Positions 1 to 9,700 of a stretch of DNA of 64,000 bases are shown here, one piece after another. The stretch is from Collinsella stercoris DSM 13279 (GTDB lineage Bacteria > Actinomycetota > Coriobacteriia > Coriobacteriales > Coriobacteriaceae). The stretch is from the NCBI RefSeq assembly GCF_020735465.1, contig NZ_CP085935.1:1798001-1862000 (forward strand), in the 5' to 3' direction. The stretch's first letter is position 1. Each line of letters begins with the position of its first letter. The notes under the pieces are model-generated. The model did no database searches. It was not told the origin of the DNA and was given only the letters and a program-made list of their open reading frames with translations. A program made the position numbers and the translations under genes.

Positions 1-45
1 TCAAAGGAAATAAACGTGCTTTTTCGCACGTAGGAAAGCCGCCCG

Positions 46-360
46 CTACATGGGGCACAGCGTTACCACGAGATAAAAAACACCCATAATGAGACCCGCC
101 ACATACAAGACAAGGCCCTCTCTACCACAAGCCCTTTTGAGACACGCAAGGCCGGCGCCCAAGAACAGACAGCATAGGAATAACGCCGTGCCCTTTCCCA
201 CATAGCTTCCCGGTCCTTCGGTCGTTAAGACCAGCGGGATACGATCGGGCAGCAGCAGGCAGTCCACCAATACCAAACTCACCGCAATCACAGCAATCAA
301 CTTGAAGTGACGGCCGATCCATGCCATGAACCCCTGTTCGCAATGTGCAAGCTGCCGCAT
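46..360 (-). CDS. Small membrane protein, DUF1648-like
   Basis: The product is about 104 residues with three predicted membrane segments. The stretch LPDRIPLVLTTEGPGSYVGK after the first segment resembles the DUF1648 motif of SdpI-type membrane proteins, where LPDRIP is followed by a short G-rich loop and a second helix. The function is unknown; in SdpI-like proteins the domain sits next to immunity or sensor parts, which are absent here. The start is uncertain: a second ATG at 327 (reading MAWIGRH) would give 93 residues, and neither start has a well-spaced ribosome binding site. A small hairpin lies just past the stop, at about 14-31. Being a real gene is likely but not certain. Confidence 0.55.
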   Translation of the reverse strand: MRQLAHCEQGFMAWIGRHFKLIAVIAVSLVLVDCLLLPDRIPLVLTTEGPGSYVGKGTALFLCCLFLGAGLACLKRACGREGLVLYVAGLIMGVFYLVVTLCPM

Positions 361-599
361 GCCATCCGCCCCGCTCCCTCATATACCTTCAACGTAGCTC
401 GAGAAACAACGAACGAAGAGTATGATAGCGTGCGGAATACCAACGCCCCACCATCTCCTGGCCGGAAACCTTGCGTTAAAGGCCAACGCCACGCCGCGAG
501 GAGCCCTGCGCGACGGCCGTACCCCCGGCTCGAACGCGCCGATGCAACCGGTTCGCCGCCGCGGCACGGCGGGGGATCACCACAACGATTGGAGCCACC

Positions 600-1448
600 A
601 TGTTCGCCGATTACCACGTGCACACGGAGTTTTCCGACGACTCCGTGTTTCCGCTCAACGACGTGTGCGCCCTCGCCATCGAGCGCGGCATCGACGAGAT
701 CTGCATCACCGACCACGTCGACTACGGCGTGCGCCCCGACTGGGACGAATACCGCCGCGACCCCTCCTGCGCCAAGATGTTCGAGGGCAAGCCCTCGATC
801 AACGTCGACTACGAGCGCTATTTCCCCGCCATCGCAGAGGCGCGCGAGCGTTTTGCGCCCGAGCTCACCGTAAAGACCGGCATGGAATTTGGCGTACAGT
901 CGCACACCATCGACCGCTTCCGCGCGCTCTTCGACCGGCACGCCGCCGAATGGGATTTCATCATCCTGTCCATCCACCAGGTGGGCGACAAGGAATTCTG
1001 GGACGGCGCGTTCCAGGAGGGCAAGACGCAAGAAGAGTACAACATGCAGCACTATGAGGAGATGCTGCGCGTTGTCCAGGGCTTTGACAACTGGTCGGTC
1101 ATCGGGCACGTCGACCACATCAAGCGCTACGATCCGCTCGGTCCTTGGCCCGATGCCAATATTCGCGACATTGTGGCCGCCATTTTTAAAGAGGCCATCC
1201 GCCGCGGCAAGGGCATCGAGCTCAACACGTCTTCCGTTCGCTACGGCCTGTCCGATCTCACCCCCAGCACGGAAATCCTGCGCCTGTACCGCGATCTGGG
1301 CGGTCGCATCCTCACCCTGGGCAGCGACTCCCACAAGCCCGAGCACCTGGGCGCGCACATCCCCGTCATGCGGGAACGCCTGCGCGCGCTCGGCTTTGAC
1401 GAGTTCTGCACGTTCGACCATATGGAGCCCGTGTTCCACAAGCTGTAG
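600..1448 (+). CDS. hisJ: Histidinol-phosphatase, PHP family
   Basis: This protein of 282 residues is a PHP-superfamily phosphoesterase of the HisJ/HisK type, which removes phosphate from L-histidinol phosphate in histidine synthesis in the cytoplasm. The metal ligands of the family are all visible: DYHVHTEFSDDS at the N-terminus, ITDHVDYG, GMEFGVQ, LSIHQVGD, IGHVDHIKRYD and a C-terminal GSDSHKPEHLG. The length matches the family. A GGAG box seven bases before the ATG supports the start. No other his genes are next to it, so a related PHP phosphatase on another substrate cannot be excluded. Confidence 0.88.
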   Translation: MFADYHVHTEFSDDSVFPLNDVCALAIERGIDEICITDHVDYGVRPDWDEYRRDPSCAKMFEGKPSINVDYERYFPAIAEARERFAPELTVKTGMEFGVQSHTIDRFRALFDRHAAEWDFIILSIHQVGDKEFWDGAFQEGKTQEEYNMQHYEEMLRVVQGFDNWSVIGHVDHIKRYDPLGPWPDANIRDIVAAIFKEAIRRGKGIELNTSSVRYGLSDLTPSTEILRLYRDLGGRILTLGSDSHKPEHLGAHIPVMRERLRALGFDEFCTFDHMEPVFHKL

Positions 1449-1634
1449 GGCGCGCGCCGGACAAGGCGCCGCGACGTACAAAGCGCGCACGGCGGTTGCG
1501 GCGGCACGACGGTTTTGCCGTGACGGCGCACATCCAGCCGCGTCGCGCACGGCGTTTCCCGCATGCCGAGCAAGGCGCTATACATCCGAACAAGATTCCC
1601 CAAGCATCAAACACCCCGACCCCTGGACGAACCC

Positions 1635-3083
1635 ATGGCCTCGCTTCTTCTTGCTGTTATCTACCTCACGTTTATCTCACTCGGCTTGCCCGATTCCCTG
1701 CTGGGCACCGCATGGCCCGTCATGCACGTCGAACTTGCCGCGCCCGTCGCCGCGCAGAGCCTCATCTCCATCATCATCAGCTGCTGCACGATCGTGTCTT
1801 CGCTCCTCACCGCAAAGCTCGTGCACAAGTTGGGCACGGGCAAGCTCACCGCCCTCTCCGTGGCCCTCACCGCCGGCGCGATTCTGGGCTTTTCCGCCAC
1901 GAACGCGTTTTGGCAGCTGTGCCTCATCGCCATCCCCTATGGCCTGGGCGCGGGCGCCATCGACTCCGCGCTCAACAATTACGTCGCGCTCAATTACGGC
2001 GCGCGGCACATGAGCTGGCTGCACTGCTGCTGGGGCATCGGCGCGAGCGTGGGACCGCTCGTGATGGGCTGGGCGCTCGCCGGACCCCTGAGCTGGCACG
2101 GCGGCTACCTCGCCATCGGCGCGATGCAGGCCATCATTACTGCCGCGCTTTTCCTGTCGCTGCCCTTGTGGAAATCCACGGATGGGCGCGTGGAGGATGA
2201 AGCCGCGAACGAGCGCGCGGCTGTACAGGCCGACCCGGCCGGGACTTCGCGCGCAATGCATGCCGGACAAGCAGAGTGCGCAAACGAGTCCAACGGCCCC
2301 AAGCACACTCAGACCGTAGCCCAACAGGCATGCGCGCGAACCGCCGACCACGTAGAGTGCGAGTGGGCAGCAGTCGAGCCCGAGTGCAAGCAAGCCAACC
2401 CGGCGGCGCTCGGGCACACGCAGGCCGAGGCCGCCAAGCCCGAGTGCAGGCAAGCAAACCCGGCTGCGCCCGGGCACAAGCAGACCGTAGCCCACCCTGA
2501 GCGCCCGCTCACCAACCGCGAACTCCTCCGCCTCCCCGGCGCACGAGCCGCAATCGGATCTTTTGGCACGTACTGTGCCCTCGAGGGGTCCATCGGCCTG
2601 TGGATCGCGAGCTACCTCACCATGGCGCGCGGGCTCGACGCCGCCACCGCGGCCTCGATCGTCTCCCAGTTCTTCCTCGGCATCACGATCGGACGACTCG
2701 TCTCGGGCTTTGCCGCACAATGGCTGACCAGCGAGAATCAAATCCGTCTTGGGCAAGTACTCATCGCGGGGGGCCTGATTGGGCTTGTCGCCCTCAACGG
2801 TGGCGTCGCGGCGGGCGCCTGCACCTTCGTCGCCGGACTCGGATGCGCTCCCATCTACCCCAGCATCGTGGCGCTTACGCCCAAGCGCTTTGGCGAACGC
2901 GCGTCCCAGGGGCTCGTCAGCCTGCAAATGGCCTGCGCGTATGCCGGGTCCATGCTCTTTCCCCCGGTTTTTGGCCTGGTCGCAGGCGCAGGCGGGGCGG
3001 CCCTCATACCGCTTATGGCAATCGCGCTCTTGGGAGCGCATGCTGTTCTTGCCGAGCACGCCGTTCGTGCTACCGGGCGTTAG
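1635..3083 (+). CDS. MFS transporter with a repeat-bearing central loop
   Basis: The product is a 12-helix major facilitator superfamily permease of about 483 residues. The first helices contain FISLGLPDSLLGTAWP, a pattern typical of the FucP/sugar-permease-like MFS group; the substrate is unknown. The start at the ATG of MASLLLAVIYL is preferred over an ATG 72 bases upstream because the first helix begins there. Between helices 6 and 7 is an unusually long hydrophilic loop (about residues 190-290) rich in Cys, Gln, Ala and His, with a near-duplicate of PECKQANPAA about 24 residues further on as PECRQANPAA. Other MFS carriers have a loop of 30-60 residues here, so this looks like a repeat expansion. 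It is followed by a repeat-rich spacer. Confidence 0.85.
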   Translation: MASLLLAVIYLTFISLGLPDSLLGTAWPVMHVELAAPVAAQSLISIIISCCTIVSSLLTAKLVHKLGTGKLTALSVALTAGAILGFSATNAFWQLCLIAIPYGLGAGAIDSALNNYVALNYGARHMSWLHCCWGIGASVGPLVMGWALAGPLSWHGGYLAIGAMQAIITAALFLSLPLWKSTDGRVEDEAANERAAVQADPAGTSRAMHAGQAECANESNGPKHTQTVAQQACARTADHVECEWAAVEPECKQANPAALGHTQAEAAKPECRQANPAAPGHKQTVAHPERPLTNRELLRLPGARAAIGSFGTYCALEGSIGLWIASYLTMARGLDAATAASIVSQFFLGITIGRLVSGFAAQWLTSENQIRLGQVLIAGGLIGLVALNGGVAAGACTFVAGLGCAPIYPSIVALTPKRFGERASQGLVSLQMACAYAGSMLFPPVFGLVAGAGGAALIPLMAIALLGAHAVLAEHAVRATGR

Positions 3084-3210
3084 GCCACGGCAGACTTCGC
3101 GCACGGCGGCGCGGGCAGCGCGGCGACGCGACCGCTCGGGCAGCGCGGCGGTTCGCGCAGTGCAGCGGTTCATGACGCAAGTACCGCAAACCATGCCATC
3201 CACGCCAGCC

Positions 3211-3497
3211 GCAAACGCCTTGCGACCGGACCGCGCGCCGGGATCCCGCACGCGCCCGCAACGGGCGCGGGATAGCCGCCACCCAAGTCGCCGTCGCCGC
3301 CCAAGTCGCCGTCGCGACCACTGTCGACGCAACCGGACCGCTGTCATCGAGTGAGCGCTTTTCCAACGTTTCAACCCCCTCAAACGTTGGAAAAGCGCTC
3401 ACTCGATGCAGAGGGGGGGTGCCGGGACGAGGGGGGGGGCGGTGCCGAAGACGCGAATGACGCAAAACGAAAAGATCCACTCGCGTGACGCACCGCA
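3211..3497 (+). repeat. Dispersed 280-bp repeat, copy 1
   Basis: This non-coding block is closely similar over its whole length to 58239-58517 in the same orientation. Shared landmarks in order are gaccggaccgcgcgccgg, two ccaagtcgccgtcgc units, a 64-nt perfect hairpin, gtgccgggacga, gacgcgaatgacgcaaaac and a closing tcgcgtgacgcaccgca. Net length differs by only about 8 bases. No open reading frame is conserved between the copies. It lies between the convergent MFS and ROK kinase genes. The identity of the element is unknown; it could be a mobile palindromic element or a structured RNA. Confidence 0.85.
3345..3408. other. 27-bp perfect hairpin inside repeat copy 1
   Basis: The arms at 3345-3371 and 3382-3408 pair perfectly over 27 bp with a 10-nt loop (caaccccctc). 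The inner part of the stem reads cttttccaacgttt on the left. Compared with the copy at 58368-58431, two neighbouring stem pairs change together (A-T to G-C and T-A to C-G), so pairing is preserved. There is no run of T after the stem, which argues against a simple rho-independent terminator. Confidence 0.85.
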
Positions 3498-3507
3498 CAA
3501 GATGGAG

Positions 3508-3670
3508 GATATGAACGATTTGAGCTTATGAACGATTGCACCGTCGACCGGTTTTGTCGATGAGCAAATCACCAGCTCAAAGCCCGTATAAAAATGGAGC
3601 TTATGAACGAATCGTTCATAAGCTCCACTGCGACCAAGAAAATCGTTCATAAGTTCCGGTCGTTCATATC
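3508..3670. repeat. Six-fold mirrored CTTATGAACGAT element
   Basis: Six copies of a 10-16-bp word built on TATGAACGAT are arranged with mirror symmetry. Three face right (3508-3520, 3522-3537, 3596-3610) and three face left (3612-3626, 3641-3657, 3660-3670). The innermost pair forms a perfect 15-bp palindrome with a single central base at 3611, and the outermost pair (gatatgaacga / tcgttcatatc) is also perfect. It starts 10 bases after the 280-bp repeat. It could be a nested hairpin, a multi-site operator or the relic of a palindromic mobile element. Confidence 0.8.
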
Positions 3671-3715
3671 TTCGAGCGCGGCAACAGGGAGACTGCGCAC
3701 CACAAGAGACCACGG

Positions 3716-3890
3716 CCGTCAGACGGCCTCCCTCGCGTTAGACGGCCATCCCGCCGTCAGGCAGTCTCTCGCACCGCCAAACTGCCCCCTCGCTGCTGGA
3801 CGCCTCTCACGCCATCGGGCAGCGCTCACACCGTCAAACGGCCTCTCACGCCATAGGACAGTCACTCGCGCTGTCAACCAATCCCTTGCG
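3716..3890. repeat. Degenerate 20-bp tandem array at the ROK kinase 3' end
   Basis: About nine units of 17-21 bp follow a rough consensus ccgtcagacggcctctcacg. Well-spaced units begin at 3716, 3753, 3774, 3812, 3831, 3851 and 3871. The array ends exactly at the stop codon of the minus-strand ROK kinase (TAA complement at 3891), and the kinase end (ttacacctcgcag) fits the repeat register. There is no consistent reading frame, so it is taken as non-coding. Confidence 0.75.
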
Positions 3891-4853
3891 TTACACCTCG
3901 CAGGCAGCGGCGCGCAGGGCCACGTATGCCGCGCCGATAATGCCCGCGTCGTTGCCCAGCTCGGCAACCTCGATAGGCGTCTTGGCGCTCACGGAGAGAG
4001 CGCAAGCAGCATACTTCTCGCGCAGCTTGTCCAAATACACGTCCGCAGAAGCAGAAGCACCGCCGCCCAAGACATACACCTCGGGATCGACCACAGCAGA
4101 GATGATCTGCAGGCCGCGGGCGAGATAGTCGGTCATCGTTTCAACGGCAGCCCAGGCGACCTCGTCGCCCTCACGGCACGCCTGGAACACGGCGCGGGAG
4201 TCGCTCGTGCCGGAAAGCTCGATGGGATCGACGCCACGGACCTCGCACTCATGCAGGTAGTTGCTCACCACGCCGGTGGCGGAGGCGTATTGCTCGAGGC
4301 AGCCCTTGTTGCCGCAGCCGCACACGCGGGTCTCATCGGGGTTCACGCACATGTGGCCGATCTCGCCACCCGCACCGAACGCGCCGTCGATCACGTCGCC
4401 ATTCACCACGACGCCACCGCCCAAGCCGGTGCCGATCGTCACCATGACCATGCTGCGATGACCCTTGGCGCTACCACGCCACAGCTCGCCCATGGCAGCT
4501 GCGTTCGCATCGTTCACGTAGCGCACGTCGGCATGGGGACAGCGAGACTCGAGCGCCTCCTTGAGTTCGGGGGCGTTGATCTTGATGTTGGCAGCAAGCG
4601 TGATGTTGCCGCTCGCGGGAACGGGGCACGGCAGCGCCAGGCCAATGCCGCGCACAAACAGAATGGGCTGCTGCACCGAGCCCATGAGCTCCTCGATACC
4701 GCTCACCACGGCGGCATAGCCAGCCTCCTCGGCAAGCGAAGGCGTGGGGACGCTCACCTTGCCCAGCAGGTTGCCGTCCTCGTCAAACAAGCCCTCCTTA
4801 ACAGAGGTGCCACCAACATCGATGCCGATGTAATACTGCTTGCTGTCGGGCAT
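3891..4853 (-). CDS. ROK-family sugar kinase (glucokinase-like)
   Basis: The product of about 320 residues is a cytoplasmic ATP-dependent hexose kinase of the ROK family, probably making glucose-6-phosphate; other hexoses or amino sugars are possible. It shows the N-terminal phosphate loop GIDVGGTSVKEG (residues 9-20), TGLGGGVVVNG, the EIGHMC motif and the zinc-binding CGCGNKGCLEQY (around residues 174-185) typical of ROK kinases. The start at MPDSKQYY is chosen because AAAGGAG lies just upstream; an earlier in-frame ATG 30 bases upstream lacks this. There is no DNA-binding domain, so it is a kinase rather than a NagC-type repressor. Tandem repeats lie at both ends of the gene. Confidence 0.88.
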   Translation of the reverse strand: MPDSKQYYIGIDVGGTSVKEGLFDEDGNLLGKVSVPTPSLAEEAGYAAVVSGIEELMGSVQQPILFVRGIGLALPCPVPASGNITLAANIKINAPELKEALESRCPHADVRYVNDANAAAMGELWRGSAKGHRSMVMVTIGTGLGGGVVVNGDVIDGAFGAGGEIGHMCVNPDETRVCGCGNKGCLEQYASATGVVSNYLHECEVRGVDPIELSGTSDSRAVFQACREGDEVAWAAVETMTDYLARGLQIISAVVDPEVYVLGGGASASADVYLDKLREKYAACALSVSAKTPIEVAELGNDAGIIGAAYVALRAAACEV

Positions 4854-4965
4854 GCATGCTCCTTTCGCATCGCGGAGCGCCAAGCGTCTTGGGCCCCGTG
4901 GTCGAATCTTCCAGTGGCTCCAACTATACCGCTAACGGCCCGCCGCGCGAGAGCCGATGCGCCGC

Positions 4966-5099
4966 CGCGCGCTGCCGGGGATCGTCGTGCGGCACCGGGG
5001 GGTCGCCGTGTGCCGCCGGGGGGAGTCGTCATGCGTATCCGCCGATAATCGCCGTGCGGCACCATCGGGGACCACCGCGCACCGCCGGGGATCGCCATG
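4966..5099. repeat. Degenerate 22-bp tandem array
   Basis: About six units of 21-23 bp follow a rough consensus cggcaccgccggggatcgcc, with unit boundaries near 4990, 5011, 5034, 5057, 5078 and 5100. The array lies in the 426-bp spacer between the ROK kinase start and the BrnQ stop, immediately before a hairpin of the dispersed family. No gene was seen in this spacer. Confidence 0.6.
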
Positions 5100-5105
5100 C
5101 GGCGC

Positions 5106-5163
5106 CGAGCGTGGGCTTTTCCAACGTTTGAACCACCTCAAACGTTGGAAAAGCGCACACTCG
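5106..5163. repeat. Third hairpin of the dispersed family
   Basis: Arms of 26 bases with a 6-nt loop (accacc) pair at 24 of 26 positions. The core cttttccaacgttt and its complement are identical to the stems at 3345 and 58368. Only the hairpin is present here; the flanking parts of the 280-bp repeat are missing. No T-run follows. Confidence 0.8.
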
Positions 5164-5279
5164 AGGTACGGGAAGGCTCGATAAGTCGACAAGCGGAAAG
5201 GGCAATCAACCAGCAAAGGACGGCCAGCCAGAGCCGAACAGCCAGCCGAGGACAAACGAGCATCGAACAGGCAGAACCC

Positions 5280-6596
5280 TTATGCCGCAACCTTGTTGCG
5301 ACGCACCGCCGCGTGCACAATGGCCGCAGCGACGCCGCACAAAGCGGGAACAACCCAGTTCATGCCGACGTCGGCAAAGGGCAGCTGGTCAAACGGCAGC
5401 CACGCACCCGCAAAGAACGCATCGCGCAGCGCGGTGGCAATGCTCACAACGGCCGTAAGGCACACCACCCATGGCCACAGCAGCGGCATGCGATCGCACA
5501 CCTTGTGCAGCATGCCCATCACCACCAGCACAATCGCCATGGGGTACAACGCGTTGAGCAGCGGAACGGAGAACGTGAGAATGGCATCGAGGCCAAAGTT
5601 CGACACCACGCAGGAGAACACCGCAAAACCCAGGGCCCACATGCGGTACGGCACGCGGGGAACAACGTCGGCAAAATACGTGCCGCAGCAGCTGATGAGT
5701 CCAATGCAGACGTTCAGGCACGCGAGCAGGAAAATCGCGGCGACCACCACGGTCCCCACCGCGCCAAAGTGTATGCCGGCAGAAGCTGCGAGGATCTCGG
5801 CGCCATTCGTCGCGCCGGGCAGCTCGGCAGCAACACCCAGGCCAACCATCGCCAGGCCGCAATAGATGAGCCCCATGAGCAGGCCGGCAAAAACGCCCGC
5901 GCGCGAGACTTCACGCGCAAGGCCCGCATCGTCCGTCACACCGAGCTCGCGAATGTTAGTGGCAATCACAATGCCAAAGGTGAGCGAGGCGAGCAGGTCC
6001 ATGGTTTGGTACCCCGTGAGAAAACCCGACATGGCGGGCGCAGACGCGTAGCTCGCGTGGGCAGCTTGCTGGACGGATGCGGGGTCGAACAGCGCGGCAC
6101 CGATCACAAAGACCAACAGGACGATGAGGGCGGGGCCGGTGATGCGCCCCAGCAGACGCGTCAGCGCGCTCGGGTGCATGGCAAGCAGGTACGCAACGGC
6201 AAAGAACGCAACGGAAAACACCAGGCGCGCCACCTCGAGCGACACGCACGCCGGCAGCAGCGGCTCGAACATCTCAAACGAGGTCGACGAGGTGCGCGGA
6301 ATGGCAAGGCACGGGCCAATCGCCAGATACACCGCAGCGACAAAGACCGAGGCGAACAGCGGATGCACGCGCGCGGCAAGGTCGCGAATGGTGCCCGCCA
6401 GCCCCACCGCCACGATGCCGAGCACGGGCAGGCCGATGCCGGTCACCAGAAAGCCGACCATGGTGGGAACCACGGCCTCACCCGCCTGCAAACCCAGTAA
6501 GGGCGGGATAATCAGGTTTCCCGCGCCAAAAAACATCGAAAAGAGGGTAACGCCCACGAATAGGGACTGCTTGGAAGTCAATTTACCGGTGGACAT
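5280..6596 (-). CDS. brnQ: Branched-chain amino acid carrier (LIVCS family)
   Basis: The product of 438 residues is a polytopic membrane carrier of the BrnQ/LIVCS family, which imports leucine, isoleucine and valine with sodium or protons. The N-terminus LFVGVTLFSMFFGAGNLIIP is the hallmark of the family, and GLPVLGIVAVGLAG and AIGPCLAIPRT follow as in BrnQ proteins. About twelve hydrophobic segments and the length agree with known members. It is a stand-alone gene with repeats downstream. Confidence in family is high; the precise amino acid is inferred. Confidence 0.93.
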   Translation of the reverse strand: MSTGKLTSKQSLFVGVTLFSMFFGAGNLIIPPLLGLQAGEAVVPTMVGFLVTGIGLPVLGIVAVGLAGTIRDLAARVHPLFASVFVAAVYLAIGPCLAIPRTSSTSFEMFEPLLPACVSLEVARLVFSVAFFAVAYLLAMHPSALTRLLGRITGPALIVLLVFVIGAALFDPASVQQAAHASYASAPAMSGFLTGYQTMDLLASLTFGIVIATNIRELGVTDDAGLAREVSRAGVFAGLLMGLIYCGLAMVGLGVAAELPGATNGAEILAASAGIHFGAVGTVVVAAIFLLACLNVCIGLISCCGTYFADVVPRVPYRMWALGFAVFSCVVSNFGLDAILTFSVPLLNALYPMAIVLVVMGMLHKVCDRMPLLWPWVVCLTAVVSIATALRDAFFAGAWLPFDQLPFADVGMNWVVPALCGVAAAIVHAAVRRNKVAA

Positions 6597-6711
6597 AGGC
6601 GCTCCGCTTCCGAGGCGTTGACGTATAGAATGTGAACTTTAGCAGAATGGAGCGCATTCGTTGGCGAAAGCTGCAGCACGCACCCACTCACCGCATGTTC
6701 GCCTCGCATGC

Positions 6712-6746
6712 AAAAAGGCGGGGCGCCCCTTGAGAGGCGCCCCGCC
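6712..6746 (-). terminator. Rho-independent terminator of the GH84 gene
   Basis: On the minus strand an 11-bp perfect stem (ggcggggcgcc and its complement) is followed directly by TTTTT (aaaaa at 6712-6716 on the plus strand). It lies about 30 bases past the stop of the GH84 gene. Confidence 0.85.
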
Positions 6747-6776
6747 CTGATGGCGATGCGTATGCAAGCGCGGGTG

Positions 6777-9700
6777 TTATGCCCTGTGCTTCTTCATCAC
6801 AGCACCGGCGGCAAACGCAGCAACAGCCACGCCCGCCACGCCGACGACCGCGAGCATCGCGGAGTCGCCCGTGCTGGGCAGACCCGCACCAGGCTTGCCG
6901 GAAGGCTTGTTGCCCGGGTTGGTGCCGGGCTTGTCATCGGGGTCGGGGGTCTGGTCCCCGCCCTGGTCGCCACCCTGGTTGCCACCTTGGTCGCCACCTT
7001 GGTCTCCGCCTTGGTCGCCACCCTGGTCACCGCCTTGGTCGTCCTTGGGGGTGAAGTGCGCCACGAGCGTCAAATCGCCCGTCACGGGAGCCGCGAAGTC
7101 GTACGCGGCATCATCGAGGTACCAACCGTCGAACGTGAAACCGTCCTTGGCGGGTGCGTTCTCGGGCGCCGCCACGGCGGAGCCGTCCTCGACCTCGACC
7201 TCCGAGAACACCGTATCGTCGACCATGAAGGTCACCTTGTGGGTCTCGGGCAGGGGCTGCGGCTCGAACGTCGTGTCGAGCATGGAGACCTCGGCAATCG
7301 AGGGAACAGCGCCGTCGCTCCAGCTCACCTTGACCTCCTTTACACCCCAGAACCGGCCATTGGCGGCCTCGGCAAAGGAGAAGTCGTTCACGGACGCGTC
7401 GAGCGTGCCCAGCTCGACTTCGGTGGTGGAGCTGTAATCCGGCTTGTCGTACACCGTCGCGGTCACCTTGGCGCCGCTCGGGTCGCCCCACGACACGATG
7501 TGCACGCCATTGCGCGGCAGGTCGCCGGAAAGGGGCTCGGACACGTGGTAGGTCAGCGTGCCGGACGCATTCGCGGGACACCAGTAGGTGGTCACGCGAC
7601 CATCGAGCATGGCGCTGGTGCCATGGGCCTCGTCGACCGGGTCGCTATCGCACGTGAAGTCGCCGGGAACACCCGGATACGTGACACGGAACGGATCGGC
7701 GGAGAAATCGAACGTGATCTCGTGGTCGCTCAAGTTGCGAACGCCCACGTAACGCGCGGACGCCACCGCGTTATTCTCAACGGCATCCCAGCTCAGAACA
7801 TTCACCGAAGAGACGACCGTGAGACCGGCCTTGGCAACGGCAGCTGCGGATGCCTCGTCGATGGCGATGTTCGCCTGGACGGAAGCTAGGTCGATCGCCA
7901 CATAGGAGCCGGCCGGGATTGCGACCTTGCCCGCAGAAATCGCCGCGGAGGTGCTGTCTGCGGTGCCAGCCAGGGCGGTGCCCTCGATGTCAGTCAAGAT
8001 GGCACCCGCCGGGCTCTCATAGCCCTCCTCAGCGGAGAGCTCGTAGACCTTCCACCACTTGGCGGTGTTCTCGAGGTTCGTCACGCGGATTGCCTTGGCG
8101 TTCACGTTGGCGAACTCGAAGGTCTGCTTCTGGGCGGACGTCACGTCGCCGACCTTGTGCCAGCTGCCGTCCTCCGCCTGGTACTCGACCTTGCCCTTGA
8201 CGATGACGTCGCCGCCGTCGGGGGCCTGGACGAAGGCAATCTTGCCGATGCGGGCGGAAGGCTCAAAGGTCAAGCCGACCCAGTCGTTGGCGCGAATGTT
8301 GTTGTCCTTGAGGTTCTTGAGGTGAGCGTAGGAGCCCTCGTTGCCATCGGCGATCTTGTCGATAGTGAAGGACTCGTACTCGCCCATCGTCTCGTTCATG
8401 ACGGGCGTCACCTTGCTGGGCAGGCGCTTGGCAGCGACCTCGTTGAGGTTCCAGGCCCCCTCGCCCTCGACCACGAGGCGCACGCCGTTGACCGCCGTGT
8501 TCTTCTCGAGCTCGACGGTCTGGGACGCCTTGGCGTCGAACGTGCCGATCTTGGTCCACGCGCCACCGATGAGCGCCTCGACCTTGCCGGAACGGGCGTC
8601 TTCACCCTGAGCGATCTCGACCATGCCGATCTCGGTGGTCTTGACGTAACTCAGGCCGGCGTTCATGCCCTTAGCAGGCGCATCGAAGGACGCACCCGTC
8701 TTAACGTCGCCGTCCACGATGGCGGACAGCTCGCCCTGAGCTGGCTTCTCGCTGGCGAACGGCTCGTACGGCTTGGAGGTGGCGACCGACGTCGCAACCT
8801 CGTTAACCTGCCAGTAGCCACTGTAGTACTGCTTGTTGGTAAAGCGCAGGCCCTTGAGGTCGGTGGTCTTGGGCAGCTTGAGTGTCTGCTCCGAATCGCC
8901 GTTCACATGGCCGAGCTCGACCCACGTCGTGCCGTCGGTCGTGTACTCGACCAGCGCGTCCTTGAGCACGTCCTGGGGGCGGTTCGAGGGGACGGACTGG
9001 ACGAACGTCACCGCGTCAGCGCGCTGATAGGGCTCGTAAGTGATGGTGAAGGAGTCGCCGACGTTCACATTGGTCGTGGCGTTGCTGCCTGAGAAGTGAG
9101 CGTAGGTCGAAGTGTCGCCATCGATGATGTTGGCGGGGTTGCCGCTCGTGCCCAGGCCCTTCAGAGTGACCTCGGCCACCACATCCACCGTGCCGGTGGC
9201 ATCGCCCACAACGGGGCGCAGGCACTCACCGAGCGCCTCGACGACCGGCCACACGGCGCGCGTGCCGGCACGGGCATACTGGGTGTCGTTCACGTAGGGG
9301 TAGCTGTGCAACAGTGCGTTGTCGAACAGCTCCTTGCCCTGTGTGTACTCGCTCACGAGCGCGTTCTTGTCACCGTTCAGGTGACCGCGCAGCGCGCCGA
9401 GGTAGCGCAGGCCGGCGTTCATGCCGTCGGACCAAAAGCCGAGCCACGGGTCGATCTGCGTGCGCAGGGAGGCGTTGCCCGCGTTCTGCGCATATGTGCC
9501 CGCCGCGGCCAGGAGCTCCTTGAAAAGCGCCTCAACCTGGTCGATGTCGGAGACCTTGACGCTGCCGTCCTCGACCTTGGCCCTAAAGGCGTCGAGCATG
9601 GGCTTGACTGCCTCGGACTCGCGGGACTCGAACGTCACGCCGCCGCCCTGGTACCACTTCATGTGCTCAGACAGCGTGCGGAGCGCGTTGGAGGCGTCGG

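Noticed and set aside
3345..3408. Hairpin read as a rho-independent terminator
   Set aside because: No T-run on either side, and the copies lie in convergent, tandem and divergent gaps.
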